Assembly: GCA_009783675.1 (NCBI GenBank)
Contig: WRDA01000007.1
Location: 1-20,293, forward strand
From: Symbiobacteriaceae bacterium
GTDB taxonomy: Bacteria > Bacillota > JAAYKD01 > WRDA01
Reading direction: 5' to 3'
DNA length: 20,293 bases
Positions 7,347 through 14,467 of the stretch are shown here, in pieces. Within the stretch, counting starts at the first letter, position 1; each line of letters begins with the position of its first letter. A model generated the notes under the pieces. It was not told where the DNA came from and did not search any database. It saw nothing but the letters and a program-made list of their open reading frames with translations. Both the position numbers and the translations under genes were made by a program.

Positions 7347-8260
7347 GATGAGCTATCTCCTTCAAGCACCCTCTGAAGAGCCACAATGGCGACCTCCAGC
7401 TGCGAGGTATCAGGTTCTCGCGTAGTCAGGCGCTGCATTTGCAAACCTGGCCAGATCAATAGATCGACCAGGGAGTTGTGGCCCTGAAAGCGTCCGAGAA
7501 GACGTAGAATCTCATAGGACACTCCGGCAACCAAGGGTAGCAAGCCCAGACGATAGAGTATGCGAACCCAGAGATTAGGCCAGCCAAACAGCGAGAAAAA
7601 GAGAGAGGATACCACCATGACGATGAGGAGAAAGCTGGTACCACAGCGAGGATGCAAGGACTTAAAGCCCGCTGCGTTCTCCGGTGTCAGTTCCCTGCCT
7701 GCTTCGTAACAGTAGATGGTCTTATGTTCGGCGCCATGATACTCAAAGACCCGACGTATATCCTTCATCTGCGAAATCAGGAGAATGTAACCGGTGAAGA
7801 GCAGCAACCTGATAGCGCTCTCCAGCAAGTTTCGGGCGATCGTACTCTCTCCGGTTATGACCTCCAGCGGTAAAAAGCGAAACAAGACGGTTGGCAGGAT
7901 GATGAACAGCCCCACACTCAGCAGCATCGCCAGAGCAACAGCTAGCAGCATTTGTGCGTTGCTGAGGGTTTCTTCCTCTTCCTCACCCTGCATAGAAAGT
8001 TTAGCGGAGAGATTGATCATCGCCACGCCACTGGTCAGAGCTTCGATAAAGTTATAGATTCCTCTGAAAACAGGAAGGCGGACTACTCCCGGCAGACTCG
8101 CCGGTGACCTGCCCTGCATCTCTTCGACGACGATCTCCCCACTTGGCAGACGGCAGGCGATAGCCATCTTCCCAGCAGGGGATTTCATCATGACTCCCTC
8201 GATGACGGCCTGTCCACCGTAGATCAGCGGGGAGACTGTATTTTGCTGATCATCCTGCAT
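7331..8260 (-). CDS. DUF1385 (YqhQ-like) integral membrane protein
   Basis: A 309-residue membrane protein of the DUF1385 family, found next to rpmE/prfA in many Bacillota and without an established function that I can name. Conserved blocks are YGGQAVIEGVMM (14-25), FEYHGAEHKTIYCYEAG (172-188) and HPRCGTSFLLIVM (203-215). Their His, Glu and Cys residues look like a metal or catalytic site. Hydrophobic segments lie near 104-127, 148-164, 209-226 and 232-252. An acidic EEEEE run at 93-97 precedes the first of them. ATG at 8258-8260 has a modest AAGGA site 10 nt upstream. It overlaps prfA by 16 bp, so the two are translationally linked. The family assignment is firm, the function unknown. Confidence 0.88.
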   Translation of the reverse strand: MQDDQQNTVSPLIYGGQAVIEGVMMKSPAGKMAIACRLPSGEIVVEEMQGRSPASLPGVVRLPVFRGIYNFIEALTSGVAMINLSAKLSMQGEEEEETLSNAQMLLAVALAMLLSVGLFIILPTVLFRFLPLEVITGESTIARNLLESAIRLLLFTGYILLISQMKDIRRVFEYHGAEHKTIYCYEAGRELTPENAAGFKSLHPRCGTSFLLIVMVVSSLFFSLFGWPNLWVRILYRLGLLPLVAGVSYEILRLLGRFQGHNSLVDLLIWPGLQMQRLTTREPDTSQLEVAIVALQRVLEGDSSSCSIN

Positions 8261-8287
8261 ACTATTATTGTCCTTTGCTTGTGTTTA

Positions 8288-8490
8288 AGTGAATGTAGTT
8301 CCTGTGCGCTACCCTAAAACCTGCTTCGGGGATAACAAGTGAACCCCTTGCACGTTTCGGGTAGCATGATCTTAGATGGGGACTCCAAGTCCCCATACCC
8401 CTGGACGGGAGCCTCGCTCCCGCACCGCGCGAACGCGCGGTGACAGACGCACACATTTTCATGCTTCAGAGTGAATGTAGTTCCTGGGCG
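8288..8490. repeat. Direct repeat pair AGTGAATGTAGTTCCTG flanking hairpins
   Basis: The 17-mer AGTGAATGTAGTTCCTG occurs at 8288-8304 and again at 8470-8486. After one mismatch the match continues (TGCG versus GGCG), so 20 of 21 bases agree at a spacing of 182 bp. The two copies bracket the cluster of hairpins between rpmE and the DUF1385 gene. They could be the edges of an inserted repeat element or two tandem copies of a dispersed sequence. No coding potential is seen. Confidence 0.75.
8308..8442. repeat. Cluster of hairpins, REP/MITE-like non-coding element
   Basis: Four stem-loops follow one another. An imperfect long one has GCTACCC (8308-8314) pairing with GGGTAGC (8359-8365), with further inner pairing (GGGG/CCCC). 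Next is ATGGGGACT-cca-AGTCCCCAT (8376-8396), a perfect 9-bp stem. CGGGAGC-ctc-GCTCCCG (8406-8422) is a perfect 7-bp stem. CACCGCGCG-aa-CGCGCGGTG (8423-8442) is a perfect 9-bp stem abutting the previous one. Such serial GC-rich palindromes are typical of REP-like dispersed repeats moved by RAYT/IS200-type transposases. No transposase is present, so the class is inferred. Together with the direct repeats and the terminator-like hairpin it fills most of the 287-bp rpmE-DUF1385 gap. Confidence 0.7.
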
Positions 8491-8495
8491 TCTGT

Positions 8496-8538
8496 ACAGA
8501 AAGGGACAGAACCGAGGGTTCAACCTTGGTTCTGTCCC
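8496..8538 (-). terminator. Probable Rho-independent terminator after rpmE
   Basis: Nine bases beyond the rpmE stop, the minus strand forms a strong hairpin. GGGACAGAACC (8538-8528) pairs with GGTTCTGTCCC (8513-8503), and the stem continues with a G-U and three more pairs to about 15 bp around a 6-nt loop. TTTCTGT follows. The T tract is short, so termination may be partial. It may instead be the outer palindrome of the neighbouring repeat element. A 10-bp palindrome TCTGTACAGA (8491-8500) abuts it. Confidence 0.5.
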
Positions 8539-8547
8539 CATGATCGG

Positions 8548-8769
8548 CTACTTCTCTGTCTCTGTCTCCAGGGTCATCCCCCAGCGACGCAGGAAGCGCT
8601 GTACATGTCCGTCGGTATCCACTAGTTTTTGTTTACCAGTAAAGAAGGGATGACATTTGGAACACAGTTCTACCCGCACCTCTTTCTTGGTGGATAACGC
8701 CGTAAAGCGTTCACCACAGGCGCAAATAACCTCCGCTTCATATACCGTAGGATGTATCTTGGCTTTCAT
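8548..8769 (-). CDS. rpmE: 50S ribosomal protein L31, zinc-binding type
   Basis: Small ribosomal protein of the large subunit, forming an inter-subunit bridge. The 73 residues begin MKAKIHPTVYEAEVICACGE and contain the four zinc ligands, Cys16-x-Cys18 and Cys36-x-x-Cys39, within CACGERF and LCSKCHPFFTGKQ. This is therefore the C+ zinc form rather than the zinc-free paralogue made under zinc shortage. ATG at 8767-8769 has GAGGTGA 7 nt upstream. A frame open to 8826 would add 19 residues not found in L31. It has its own promoter (8809-8837) and is followed by a strong hairpin. The DUF1385, prfA and prmC genes lie downstream, the usual neighbourhood. Confidence 0.96.
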   Translation of the reverse strand: MKAKIHPTVYEAEVICACGERFTALSTKKEVRVELCSKCHPFFTGKQKLVDTDGHVQRFLRRWGMTLETETEK

Positions 8770-8808
8770 TTCCAACTCACCTCGATCTTCTTCGCATAAG
8801 CAAAGGTG

Positions 8809-8837
8809 AGTATAGCATATCTCCATAGTAAGAGCAA
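8809..8837 (-). promoter_or_regulatory. Promoter of rpmE (extended -10)
   Basis: The minus strand reads TTGCTC (8837-8832), a 17-bp spacer, then TATACT (8814-8809). A TG-N just before the -10 (TGCTATACT) makes it an extended -10 site. The -10 matches 5 of 6 consensus bases and the -35 matches 3 of 6. It lies 40 nt before the rpmE start codon and about 45 bp after the preceding regulator gene. It is probably the main promoter of the rpmE-to-glyA block. Confidence 0.65.
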
Positions 8838-8882
8838 GTACGTTTTTTCTCCTTGCGCTCCAATTCCGTTACTACGGATATT

Positions 8883-9950
8883 TTACTCAGATATCAACAT
8901 CTTCCCTAACGCTTGCAGATAAGAAGCCACTGTAGTCCGGTTAAGATCATAGAAAACACGGTTACCCCGCTTCTCCAGATTTACCAGGTGCAGTTGAACC
9001 AGTGAGTTCATATGATACGATATGGTAGGAGATGTCAACCTCAGGGCAGTAGCCAGCTGACCCGCGTAACACTCTCCTTTTTTTAGCATAGTCAGGATGT
9101 TTAGCTTAGTGGTTTCCGCGATAGCTCTGCTGATTTCCGAAATCTGGGAATCAAACAGTGAGAGGTTGCGTGACTGTAACAACTCGTCGACGAAGATGCA
9201 ACAGTAGAGGCGACTATCACCTCGATGACCGCTAAAGACAGTCACAGAGAAATCCAGAGTGGGATAGATATGATACAGCTCTCCTGGGTCTTCCCGGATG
9301 CTCAACCAGTCGCCTAAGGACAGACCGTCATGAGAGAGTCTATCAGCCAGAAGCTTTGCTTGCCGATGCACCTCTTGCTGCCAGGAGGAGATTTGCTCTG
9401 CGATGACCCTGGATACAGTTACGATATAGGGCTCGAGATAACGCAGATAGTGAGCAAATCCGGCATAGAGACGCAGAAGATCGTAACGATCCTCTGCCAG
9501 GTTGACGTTCTCCTCCAGCCAACCTGGGATACCTTGAGGGTGGTCGATCAGTTCTGCTGGAGAGATCAGATCGTTGAAGAGCTCGACCATACTGGCGATT
9601 ATCTCTCGCTGCTCCGGTACTGCTCTGGCAGTCAGATCCGGTGTATCTGTACCTTCCTGTTCGCTAATTATCCCATACCACCAGAGAGCATGTGCTAAAG
9701 GCTGCAACCCATCCCTACGACGAAAGAGCAAATTCATCTCTGGTCCGCTGAGATCGACGGCGGCTTTGACTGCTTCACAGAGCCTGATATAGTTTTCCAG
9801 ATAGCGGGTGTAGGGTTCTTCATCTGGGCTTCCCTTAAGGTCGCTCTGCAGACGCTGGATCAGAGTAAGATAGCTGTCCCCCTGCAGGCGGGTAAGGATA
9901 GCGATGCTCTCCAGAGTAAGGTCAAGTTCTTGGTGTAGGATGTAGTTCAT
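8883..9950 (-). CDS. ArsR-like winged-helix regulator with large N-terminal domain
   Basis: A 355-residue protein. Residues about 275-345 form an ArsR-type winged helix: RAIAETTKLNILTMLKKGE, then AGQLATALRLTSPTISYHMN as the recognition helix, and LVNLEKRGNRVFYDLN as the wing. The first 270 residues are predicted soluble and helical and resemble no named sensor domain I recognise. A beta-rich stretch (LDFSVTVFSGHRGDSRLYCCIF) lies near 232-253, close to the start of the HTH. There is no typical ArsR metal-binding CxC motif in the HTH. ATG at 9948-9950 has AGGAGGTGG upstream and overlaps the transporter stop by 3 nt (ATGA), so it is translated with the ABC genes. By context it probably senses the exported compound and controls the operon promoter. 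The function is inferred. Confidence 0.75.
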   Translation of the reverse strand: MNYILHQELDLTLESIAILTRLQGDSYLTLIQRLQSDLKGSPDEEPYTRYLENYIRLCEAVKAAVDLSGPEMNLLFRRRDGLQPLAHALWWYGIISEQEGTDTPDLTARAVPEQREIIASMVELFNDLISPAELIDHPQGIPGWLEENVNLAEDRYDLLRLYAGFAHYLRYLEPYIVTVSRVIAEQISSWQQEVHRQAKLLADRLSHDGLSLGDWLSIREDPGELYHIYPTLDFSVTVFSGHRGDSRLYCCIFVDELLQSRNLSLFDSQISEISRAIAETTKLNILTMLKKGECYAGQLATALRLTSPTISYHMNSLVQLHLVNLEKRGNRVFYDLNRTTVASYLQALGKMLISE

Positions 9951-11722
9951 GATGCCACCTCCTTCTGTTGTTGCCAGAGTGTAGCATAAACACCCTCTTG
10001 GCTTAGCAAGTCCATATGGGGACCATCCTGGACAATACTGCCTTCATCGATAACCACGATACGATCGGCGCCTTGGATCTGCTCCAAGTTGTGACTGACG
10101 ATGATTATACTATGCTTCTTGCGTAGAGCTTCTATGGTCTGCTGTAAGCCTACCGCCGCTTCAGCATCCAGCATGGAGGTCACCTCGTCGAAGACTAAAA
10201 CAGGAGCTTGGCGCACCAGGGCTCTGGCGATAGCGATCCGTTGTTTCTGGCTGCCGGATAGGGCCGCGCCTTTCTCTCCACAGGGAGTTGCGAACCCATG
10301 GGGCAGGTTTTGAATGAACTCGAGAGCTCCCGCCTCCCTGGCGGCGGTTTCGATCTCCTGCAGGGAGCATCCAGTTTTACCCAGAGCGATGTTCTCGGCG
10401 ATGGTCAGGTCGAAGAGGGTACTGCTTTGATCGACATAAGCGAACAGGCTACGCCAGGCTGAGTTACCATGACTGTAAGCAAGTGAGCCTAAACTCAGGG
10501 GCAGTTTCATACGATCATAGATCCCAATGATCAGGCGCAACAAGGTCGATTTGCCACAGCCGGATTTTCCTACCAGGGCTACCATCTCTAAAGGTTTTAT
10601 TTCCAGGGAAATATCTTTCAGTGTCAGCACTTCTGAATCGAGATATGCGAAATTAAGATGATCGAGGCGCAGAGTCGCATCTTCGTCCCAGACAGCTTCT
10701 GCCTCCACCGACGTAGCGCCTAGTGCCAGCAGACGCTCATCTTGCGCGAGGATATCTCCCAGGCGCTCGCAGGCAGCTATTGGTCCTTGCAAGTTGGCCC
10801 AGGCTTTACCTATCTGAGCCATACCTGAAGTGATCGCGGCCGCTAGAGGAGGCACCATCAGCAGAGAAGGCAACTCAAGCTCTCCTCTAGCCACCAGGAG
10901 GCCTCCAAGTCCGAAGATGCCGACGATGGTCACCCAACTCTGAAGGTTTGCGAAAAGATCCTGCCAGAGAGAGATCAGGGATTCCCGGAGATTCAAATGC
11001 AGGAGACTGCGATCGTAAGTAGCGAAACCCTCTTCCTCTCTGGACTGCAATTCGTAAGCCCTGATGATGGAGCCTCCGGAGATGAAGTTATTGATTCTGG
11101 ATACGGTGGCTGCAGTTAGATTAAGCTTTTCGCGACTGAGACGACTGAGGGGTTCGGCGAAGCGATACTGGACCCCTAAAGAGAGGCTTCCCACCACCAG
11201 AGAGATTGCTCCCAGGCGCAGATCCACGGTGAAGATCACCAGGGCCGAGAGGACGATAGCTGCCAGGTGCATAGCGAAGAAAAACAGGGCCGAACCAAAG
11301 ATCTGGGCAGCGAGATTGGCTTCCGTATTAAGGGCAGAGACTCCCTTACTGGCTAAACCGCTGCTCTGTTCGCTGCCGGTTCGAATGAACGCCCGAAAGA
11401 GACGCACCTTAAGATCCCTGCGACTCTGCTCTACACAGAGGGAGAAAGCCCAGCAGCCCCAGCCAACCAAGAGCATGCCTGCCAGCATCCACAGGATATA
11501 AATACCCGTACTGCGATAAATCCCTTCTCGCTCTACTGCCAGCATTGCGGCACTCAGCCCTCCTATCAGCATCGAGAGGATGTAAGACAGGAAGAAGGTT
11601 TGCCCGGCGTAACAGGTTAGAGAGAGCACATAGACGAATCCATAGGGCCGAACGAAAGAAAAGATGCGCAGCGCAGCTGCCAGGCCTCTACGTTCCTGAG
11701 TAGGATCGACTGTGCTAGACAT
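9947..11722 (-). CDS. ABC exporter half-transporter (permease-ATPase fusion), second subunit
   Basis: A 591-residue type-I ABC exporter, with a membrane domain (about 1-325) followed by a nucleotide-binding domain. Hydrophobic segments lie near 28-58, 74-95, 144-164, 168-186 and 262-300. NBD motifs are Walker A GKSGCGKST (385-393), Q-loop Gln432 in YVDQSSTLF, signature LSGSQ (488-492), Walker B VLVFDE (Asp512, Glu513) and H-loop His544. The signature has Ser in place of the usual second Gly, while the catalytic Glu and His are kept. The start is ATG at 11720-11722, 7 nt after GAGGTG. The adjacent GTG at 11723-11725 is too close to the site. It overlaps the preceding ABC gene by 8 bp and the regulator gene by 4 bp. 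It probably pairs with the preceding subunit as a heterodimeric drug or peptide exporter. The substrate is unknown. Confidence 0.9.
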   Translation of the reverse strand: MSSTVDPTQERRGLAAALRIFSFVRPYGFVYVLSLTCYAGQTFFLSYILSMLIGGLSAAMLAVEREGIYRSTGIYILWMLAGMLLVGWGCWAFSLCVEQSRRDLKVRLFRAFIRTGSEQSSGLASKGVSALNTEANLAAQIFGSALFFFAMHLAAIVLSALVIFTVDLRLGAISLVVGSLSLGVQYRFAEPLSRLSREKLNLTAATVSRINNFISGGSIIRAYELQSREEEGFATYDRSLLHLNLRESLISLWQDLFANLQSWVTIVGIFGLGGLLVARGELELPSLLMVPPLAAAITSGMAQIGKAWANLQGPIAACERLGDILAQDERLLALGATSVEAEAVWDEDATLRLDHLNFAYLDSEVLTLKDISLEIKPLEMVALVGKSGCGKSTLLRLIIGIYDRMKLPLSLGSLAYSHGNSAWRSLFAYVDQSSTLFDLTIAENIALGKTGCSLQEIETAAREAGALEFIQNLPHGFATPCGEKGAALSGSQKQRIAIARALVRQAPVLVFDEVTSMLDAEAAVGLQQTIEALRKKHSIIIVSHNLEQIQGADRIVVIDEGSIVQDGPHMDLLSQEGVYATLWQQQKEVAS

Positions 11723-13607
11723 CACTCGTCACCTCAATTTTTCCTGAATTAAATTGCCCTGAGTCATACATTGAAGCAAAGATGCCACCTTTGGCCAGGA
11801 GCTCAGTGAAGCTGCCTTCCTCGACGAGTCTTCCTTGGTCGAGGACCAGTATACGTTGACAGGCCTGTAAGACGCTGGGACGATGGCTGACAAAGAGGAC
11901 CGTGAGAGGGGAATCATCTCCCAGAATACTCTGCAGCACGACCTCTTCACTGAGAGAATCCAGAGCGGAAGTGGCTTCGTCCAGGAGCAGGATGGGTGCT
12001 GCCTTGGCTAAGGCTCTGGCAACAGCCAGACGTTGTCTTTGCCCTCCGGAAACATTGTCAGCTCCTTCGTTGAGCTGAGTGGCGAAGCCTTCGGGCAAGC
12101 TTTCTATGAACCCTGAGATGCCAGCCTGCTGGCAGCTTAGCTGTAGCCTTTCCTGCATCAAAGATGTCAGTTTCGTTTCATCCCACTCCCCAAGCTGAGG
12201 GATAAGGTTCTCTCCTATACTGCCAGGCAGGAGATAGCTGTCCTGAGGCACATAGGAAACCATCTGACGCACAACTTTATAAGCCGGACCAGATAGCTGA
12301 GTAAACTGGTCGGGAGCTGAGTCCTCCGAAGTAGAAACGGCGTCGGCCATCTCCGACTTAACCCTGGCGGAACGCTCCGGAGTTACCTGATACGGTTCTG
12401 TATATTCGAGGAAGCCTGAGTCTGCTTCCAGCAGGGTCTGCATAAGCTTGAGCAGAGTGCTCTTGCCGCTACCGCTGCTACCCACGATGGCGAGTTTTTC
12501 TCCTTGCAAGACATTCAAGTTGATCCCCTGAAGCACCGGTATATCCGGTGTGTAAGCGAAAGATACCTCTCTTAAACTGATGAGAGGGCGAGGTTCGCTT
12601 GCCGATGTACTCTCCTCCAGGTTGATGAGCAAAGACTGCCAGGAGAGCTCGTTCTCCAGGGGTGCTGAGATATTCTCCGACAGGCGTGTCACCGATGCCA
12701 GTTTAGTCTGGATACTGCCAAGCCTCTGGGAAAGCATACTCAGCCAGTCTCCGGCTGAATTGGCTATCGTAGTGAAAGCCACAAAACCTCCCAGAGTCAT
12801 TTCCCCTCTAACCACGGCTAAAGCGATGACAATATAGATAAAGAGGATCGGCAGGTTGGTTGCCATGACTCCCGAGATGATTAAAGCCAGATTCTTAGTT
12901 ATCAGACCCTTGACTCCCTCGAAGTAGGCATTATAACTGGTCAGATAACGTTCCTCCACGATATCTTCCAGCCCATAGGCGACGATGGTAGTGGTGTTCT
13001 GTAAAGAATCATTGACGACCGAATTAAAAGCACCCTGGCGTTTGGAGACTTCGAAACTCAGAGCACTGATAGGACGGGAGATCATCAGCTGTAAGTAAGC
13101 CAAAGGCGGAAACATTACCAGGAAGATAAGGGTATAACCAGGTTCCATCAGGAACATGAAGACCGCTGCAACGATCATCAGGGTCAGATCTCCTAAAAAA
13201 GCGAAGATGTCCAAACTAAGCAAAGCAGCTGCCTGGGGAAGATCGTTACTATAGATGGAGAGGTGCTGACCGCTGCTTTGGCTGGAGAGCACCTTCAGTG
13301 ACACATTCAGTACATACTCGGCGAACTTACCTCGCAGGGTGGACTCGAACTCGCCACGGCTACGTTGCGTCAGAAAGGTGTTGATCCCACTACTGCAGAT
13401 CCTGACCGCCGTGAGACCCGTCAGTACCAGCAGCAGACGGGTAATTTCTCCGGTATCATTGTGGGTTGCGGCATCACTGATGCTGCCTGTGCTACGGGTG
13501 ATAAAGAGATTACTAAGGGAAACGATCAGCGCCGTAACACTGCAGAGCAGAATCCGCCACTTGTATTTCAGATCGCTTTGGCGGATGAAGTTGCGGATGG
13601 TGGACAT
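11715..13607 (-). CDS. ABC exporter half-transporter (permease-ATPase fusion), first subunit
   Basis: A 630-residue type-I ABC exporter. The membrane domain (about 1-315) has hydrophobic segments near 18-37, 57-72, 133-154, 157-175 and 240-280. The ATPase half shows A-loop Tyr352, Walker A GSSGSGKST (376-384), Q-loop Gln455 in SYVPQDSYLL, signature VSGGQ (519-523), Walker B ILLLDEATSALD (Asp543, Glu544) and H-loop His575. The Walker A to Q-loop distance is about 71 residues against a usual 40-45. This leaves an extra hydrophilic stretch of roughly 28 residues (about 405-435, rich in Ser, Glu and Asp) with no assigned role. ATG at 13605-13607 has AGGAGG 7 nt upstream. It is the first gene of a three-gene operon with its own promoter and is expected to form a heterodimer with the next gene product. 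Confidence 0.9.
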   Translation of the reverse strand: MSTIRNFIRQSDLKYKWRILLCSVTALIVSLSNLFITRSTGSISDAATHNDTGEITRLLLVLTGLTAVRICSSGINTFLTQRSRGEFESTLRGKFAEYVLNVSLKVLSSQSSGQHLSIYSNDLPQAAALLSLDIFAFLGDLTLMIVAAVFMFLMEPGYTLIFLVMFPPLAYLQLMISRPISALSFEVSKRQGAFNSVVNDSLQNTTTIVAYGLEDIVEERYLTSYNAYFEGVKGLITKNLALIISGVMATNLPILFIYIVIALAVVRGEMTLGGFVAFTTIANSAGDWLSMLSQRLGSIQTKLASVTRLSENISAPLENELSWQSLLINLEESTSASEPRPLISLREVSFAYTPDIPVLQGINLNVLQGEKLAIVGSSGSGKSTLLKLMQTLLEADSGFLEYTEPYQVTPERSARVKSEMADAVSTSEDSAPDQFTQLSGPAYKVVRQMVSYVPQDSYLLPGSIGENLIPQLGEWDETKLTSLMQERLQLSCQQAGISGFIESLPEGFATQLNEGADNVSGGQRQRLAVARALAKAAPILLLDEATSALDSLSEEVVLQSILGDDSPLTVLFVSHRPSVLQACQRILVLDQGRLVEEGSFTELLAKGGIFASMYDSGQFNSGKIEVTSDV

Positions 13608-13751
13608 TCCTTGACCTCCTGTTCATGTCTGACGAGAGTCTGCATACCTTACGTGCTTTATGGTAAGGAAAACCAACTATCGCCCGGGGAGTAGTCACAA
13701 ACACTTTCATTTTGATCTAACTTTTCTTTGATCTTTATCTACTTCGTTCAT

Positions 13752-13780
13752 AATCTAACACATATGTAGATGCTTGTCAA
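13752..13780 (-). promoter_or_regulatory. Promoter of the ABC exporter-regulator operon
   Basis: The minus strand has a perfect -35 TTGACA (13780-13775), a 17-bp spacer and -10 TAGATT (13757-13752, 4 of 6). It lies 145 nt before the first ABC start, giving a leader of about 138 nt. The palindrome ACATATGT (13760-13767) falls in the spacer, and a broader inverted repeat ATCTA-N9-TAGAT (13753-13771) covers the -10 and spacer. A dimeric winged-helix repressor could bind there. The leader holds two TTTGATCT direct repeats (13711-13718, 13727-13734) and a small stem-loop (13647-13668). Confidence 0.65.
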
Positions 13781-13791
13781 CTATTTCGAAC

Positions 13792-13817
13792 AAAAAAAGA
13801 GTCGCCAATCGCGACTC
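13792..13817 (-). terminator. Rho-independent terminator of recA-recX
   Basis: About 26 nt after the recX stop the minus strand reads GAGTCGC-gattg-GCGACTC followed by seven T. This is a perfect 7-bp GC-rich stem with a 5-nt loop and a proper T tract. It separates the recA-recX transcript from the ABC exporter operon, whose promoter begins 12 bp further on. Confidence 0.85.
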
Positions 13818-13843
13818 CCTTTTTACAGGTAAATGAATCAATG

Positions 13844-14464
13844 TCAAAGTTCTCTCAGGACATTCTCGATCGTCAGATAGCTGAACCCTCGCCGCATAAG
13901 AGCCTGAAAGAGCTTGCGCCTTTGCTGCCAGGAAAGAATCTGTTCCGATTCAGGGGTTGCTGAGTGATCCACACCCAAACGCCGAAGTTGTTTGGCCAGG
14001 CAGATGCGGGCAACTTCCTGCTCTTCATCCAGAGTATAATGCAGTTCCAGAAGATCATCGTACTCCTTGAGGCCTCGCTCATGGAGACCATTTCGGACCT
14101 CCTGACGGCTTTTATCTTTTTTACGACTATCGATAAACCGCTCAGCATAGTAAGCATCGTTGAGGTAGCCATGCTCTTCGGCTTTCAGCAAAGCGTGCTC
14201 TACCGCAGAGCAGGTAAAGCTCTCTGCCAGTTTACGCAGGAGAAGCTTTCTGGTGTAATCCTGACGGCTTAACAGTTGCATGGCTTTGCGCCAGCAGAGC
14301 TCAGGGTCAGTCTCCTTGACTCTCCTCTGTAAATAACCATCGTCATCCACCGCCAAAACCGTTTCGTTTTGTACCGTAGTATCCTCCGTGAGAACATCGG
14401 CTTCACAGACAGCCTGTGGCCAGGATGCTCTGACTGCTCGCTGCTGTTTATACTCGGGTACCAT
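13844..14464 (-). CDS. recX: Regulatory protein RecX
   Basis: Modulates RecA by binding its filament and limiting ATPase and strand exchange. The 206 residues have an N-terminal extension of about 55 residues rich in Asp, Glu and Thr. The RecX helical repeats follow: CWRKAMQLLSRQDYTRKLLLRKL, then ALLKAEEHGYLNDAYYAERFIDSR, then a third repeat ending RRGFSYLTIENVLREL. The LNDAYYAERFI segment is the family hallmark. ATG at 14462-14464 is 3 nt after the recA stop, so translation is probably coupled. GAGGA, partly within the recA end, can serve as ribosome site. Long N-termini are common in Bacillota RecX, but a shorter start inside cannot be excluded. Confidence 0.88.
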   Translation of the reverse strand: MVPEYKQQRAVRASWPQAVCEADVLTEDTTVQNETVLAVDDDGYLQRRVKETDPELCWRKAMQLLSRQDYTRKLLLRKLAESFTCSAVEHALLKAEEHGYLNDAYYAERFIDSRKKDKSRQEVRNGLHERGLKEYDDLLELHYTLDEEQEVARICLAKQLRRLGVDHSATPESEQILSWQQRRKLFQALMRRGFSYLTIENVLREL

Positions 14465-14467
14465 TGC

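Noticed and set aside
8288..8490. CRISPR array
   Set aside because: There are only two copies of the 17-bp repeat, spaced 182 bp apart, with no regular spacers and no cas genes nearby.
8265..8653. Several short open frames on both strands across the rpmE-DUF1385 gap (for example 8265-8462 minus, 8440-8625 plus)
   Set aside because: They run through the palindromes and direct repeats, have no ribosome sites and no recognisable protein features. The region is better explained as a non-coding repeat.
13513..13710. 65-codon frame on the minus strand in the ABC leader, as a possible leader peptide
   Set aside because: It has no ribosome site and runs about 95 bases into the first ABC gene in another frame, unlike known attenuator leader peptides.
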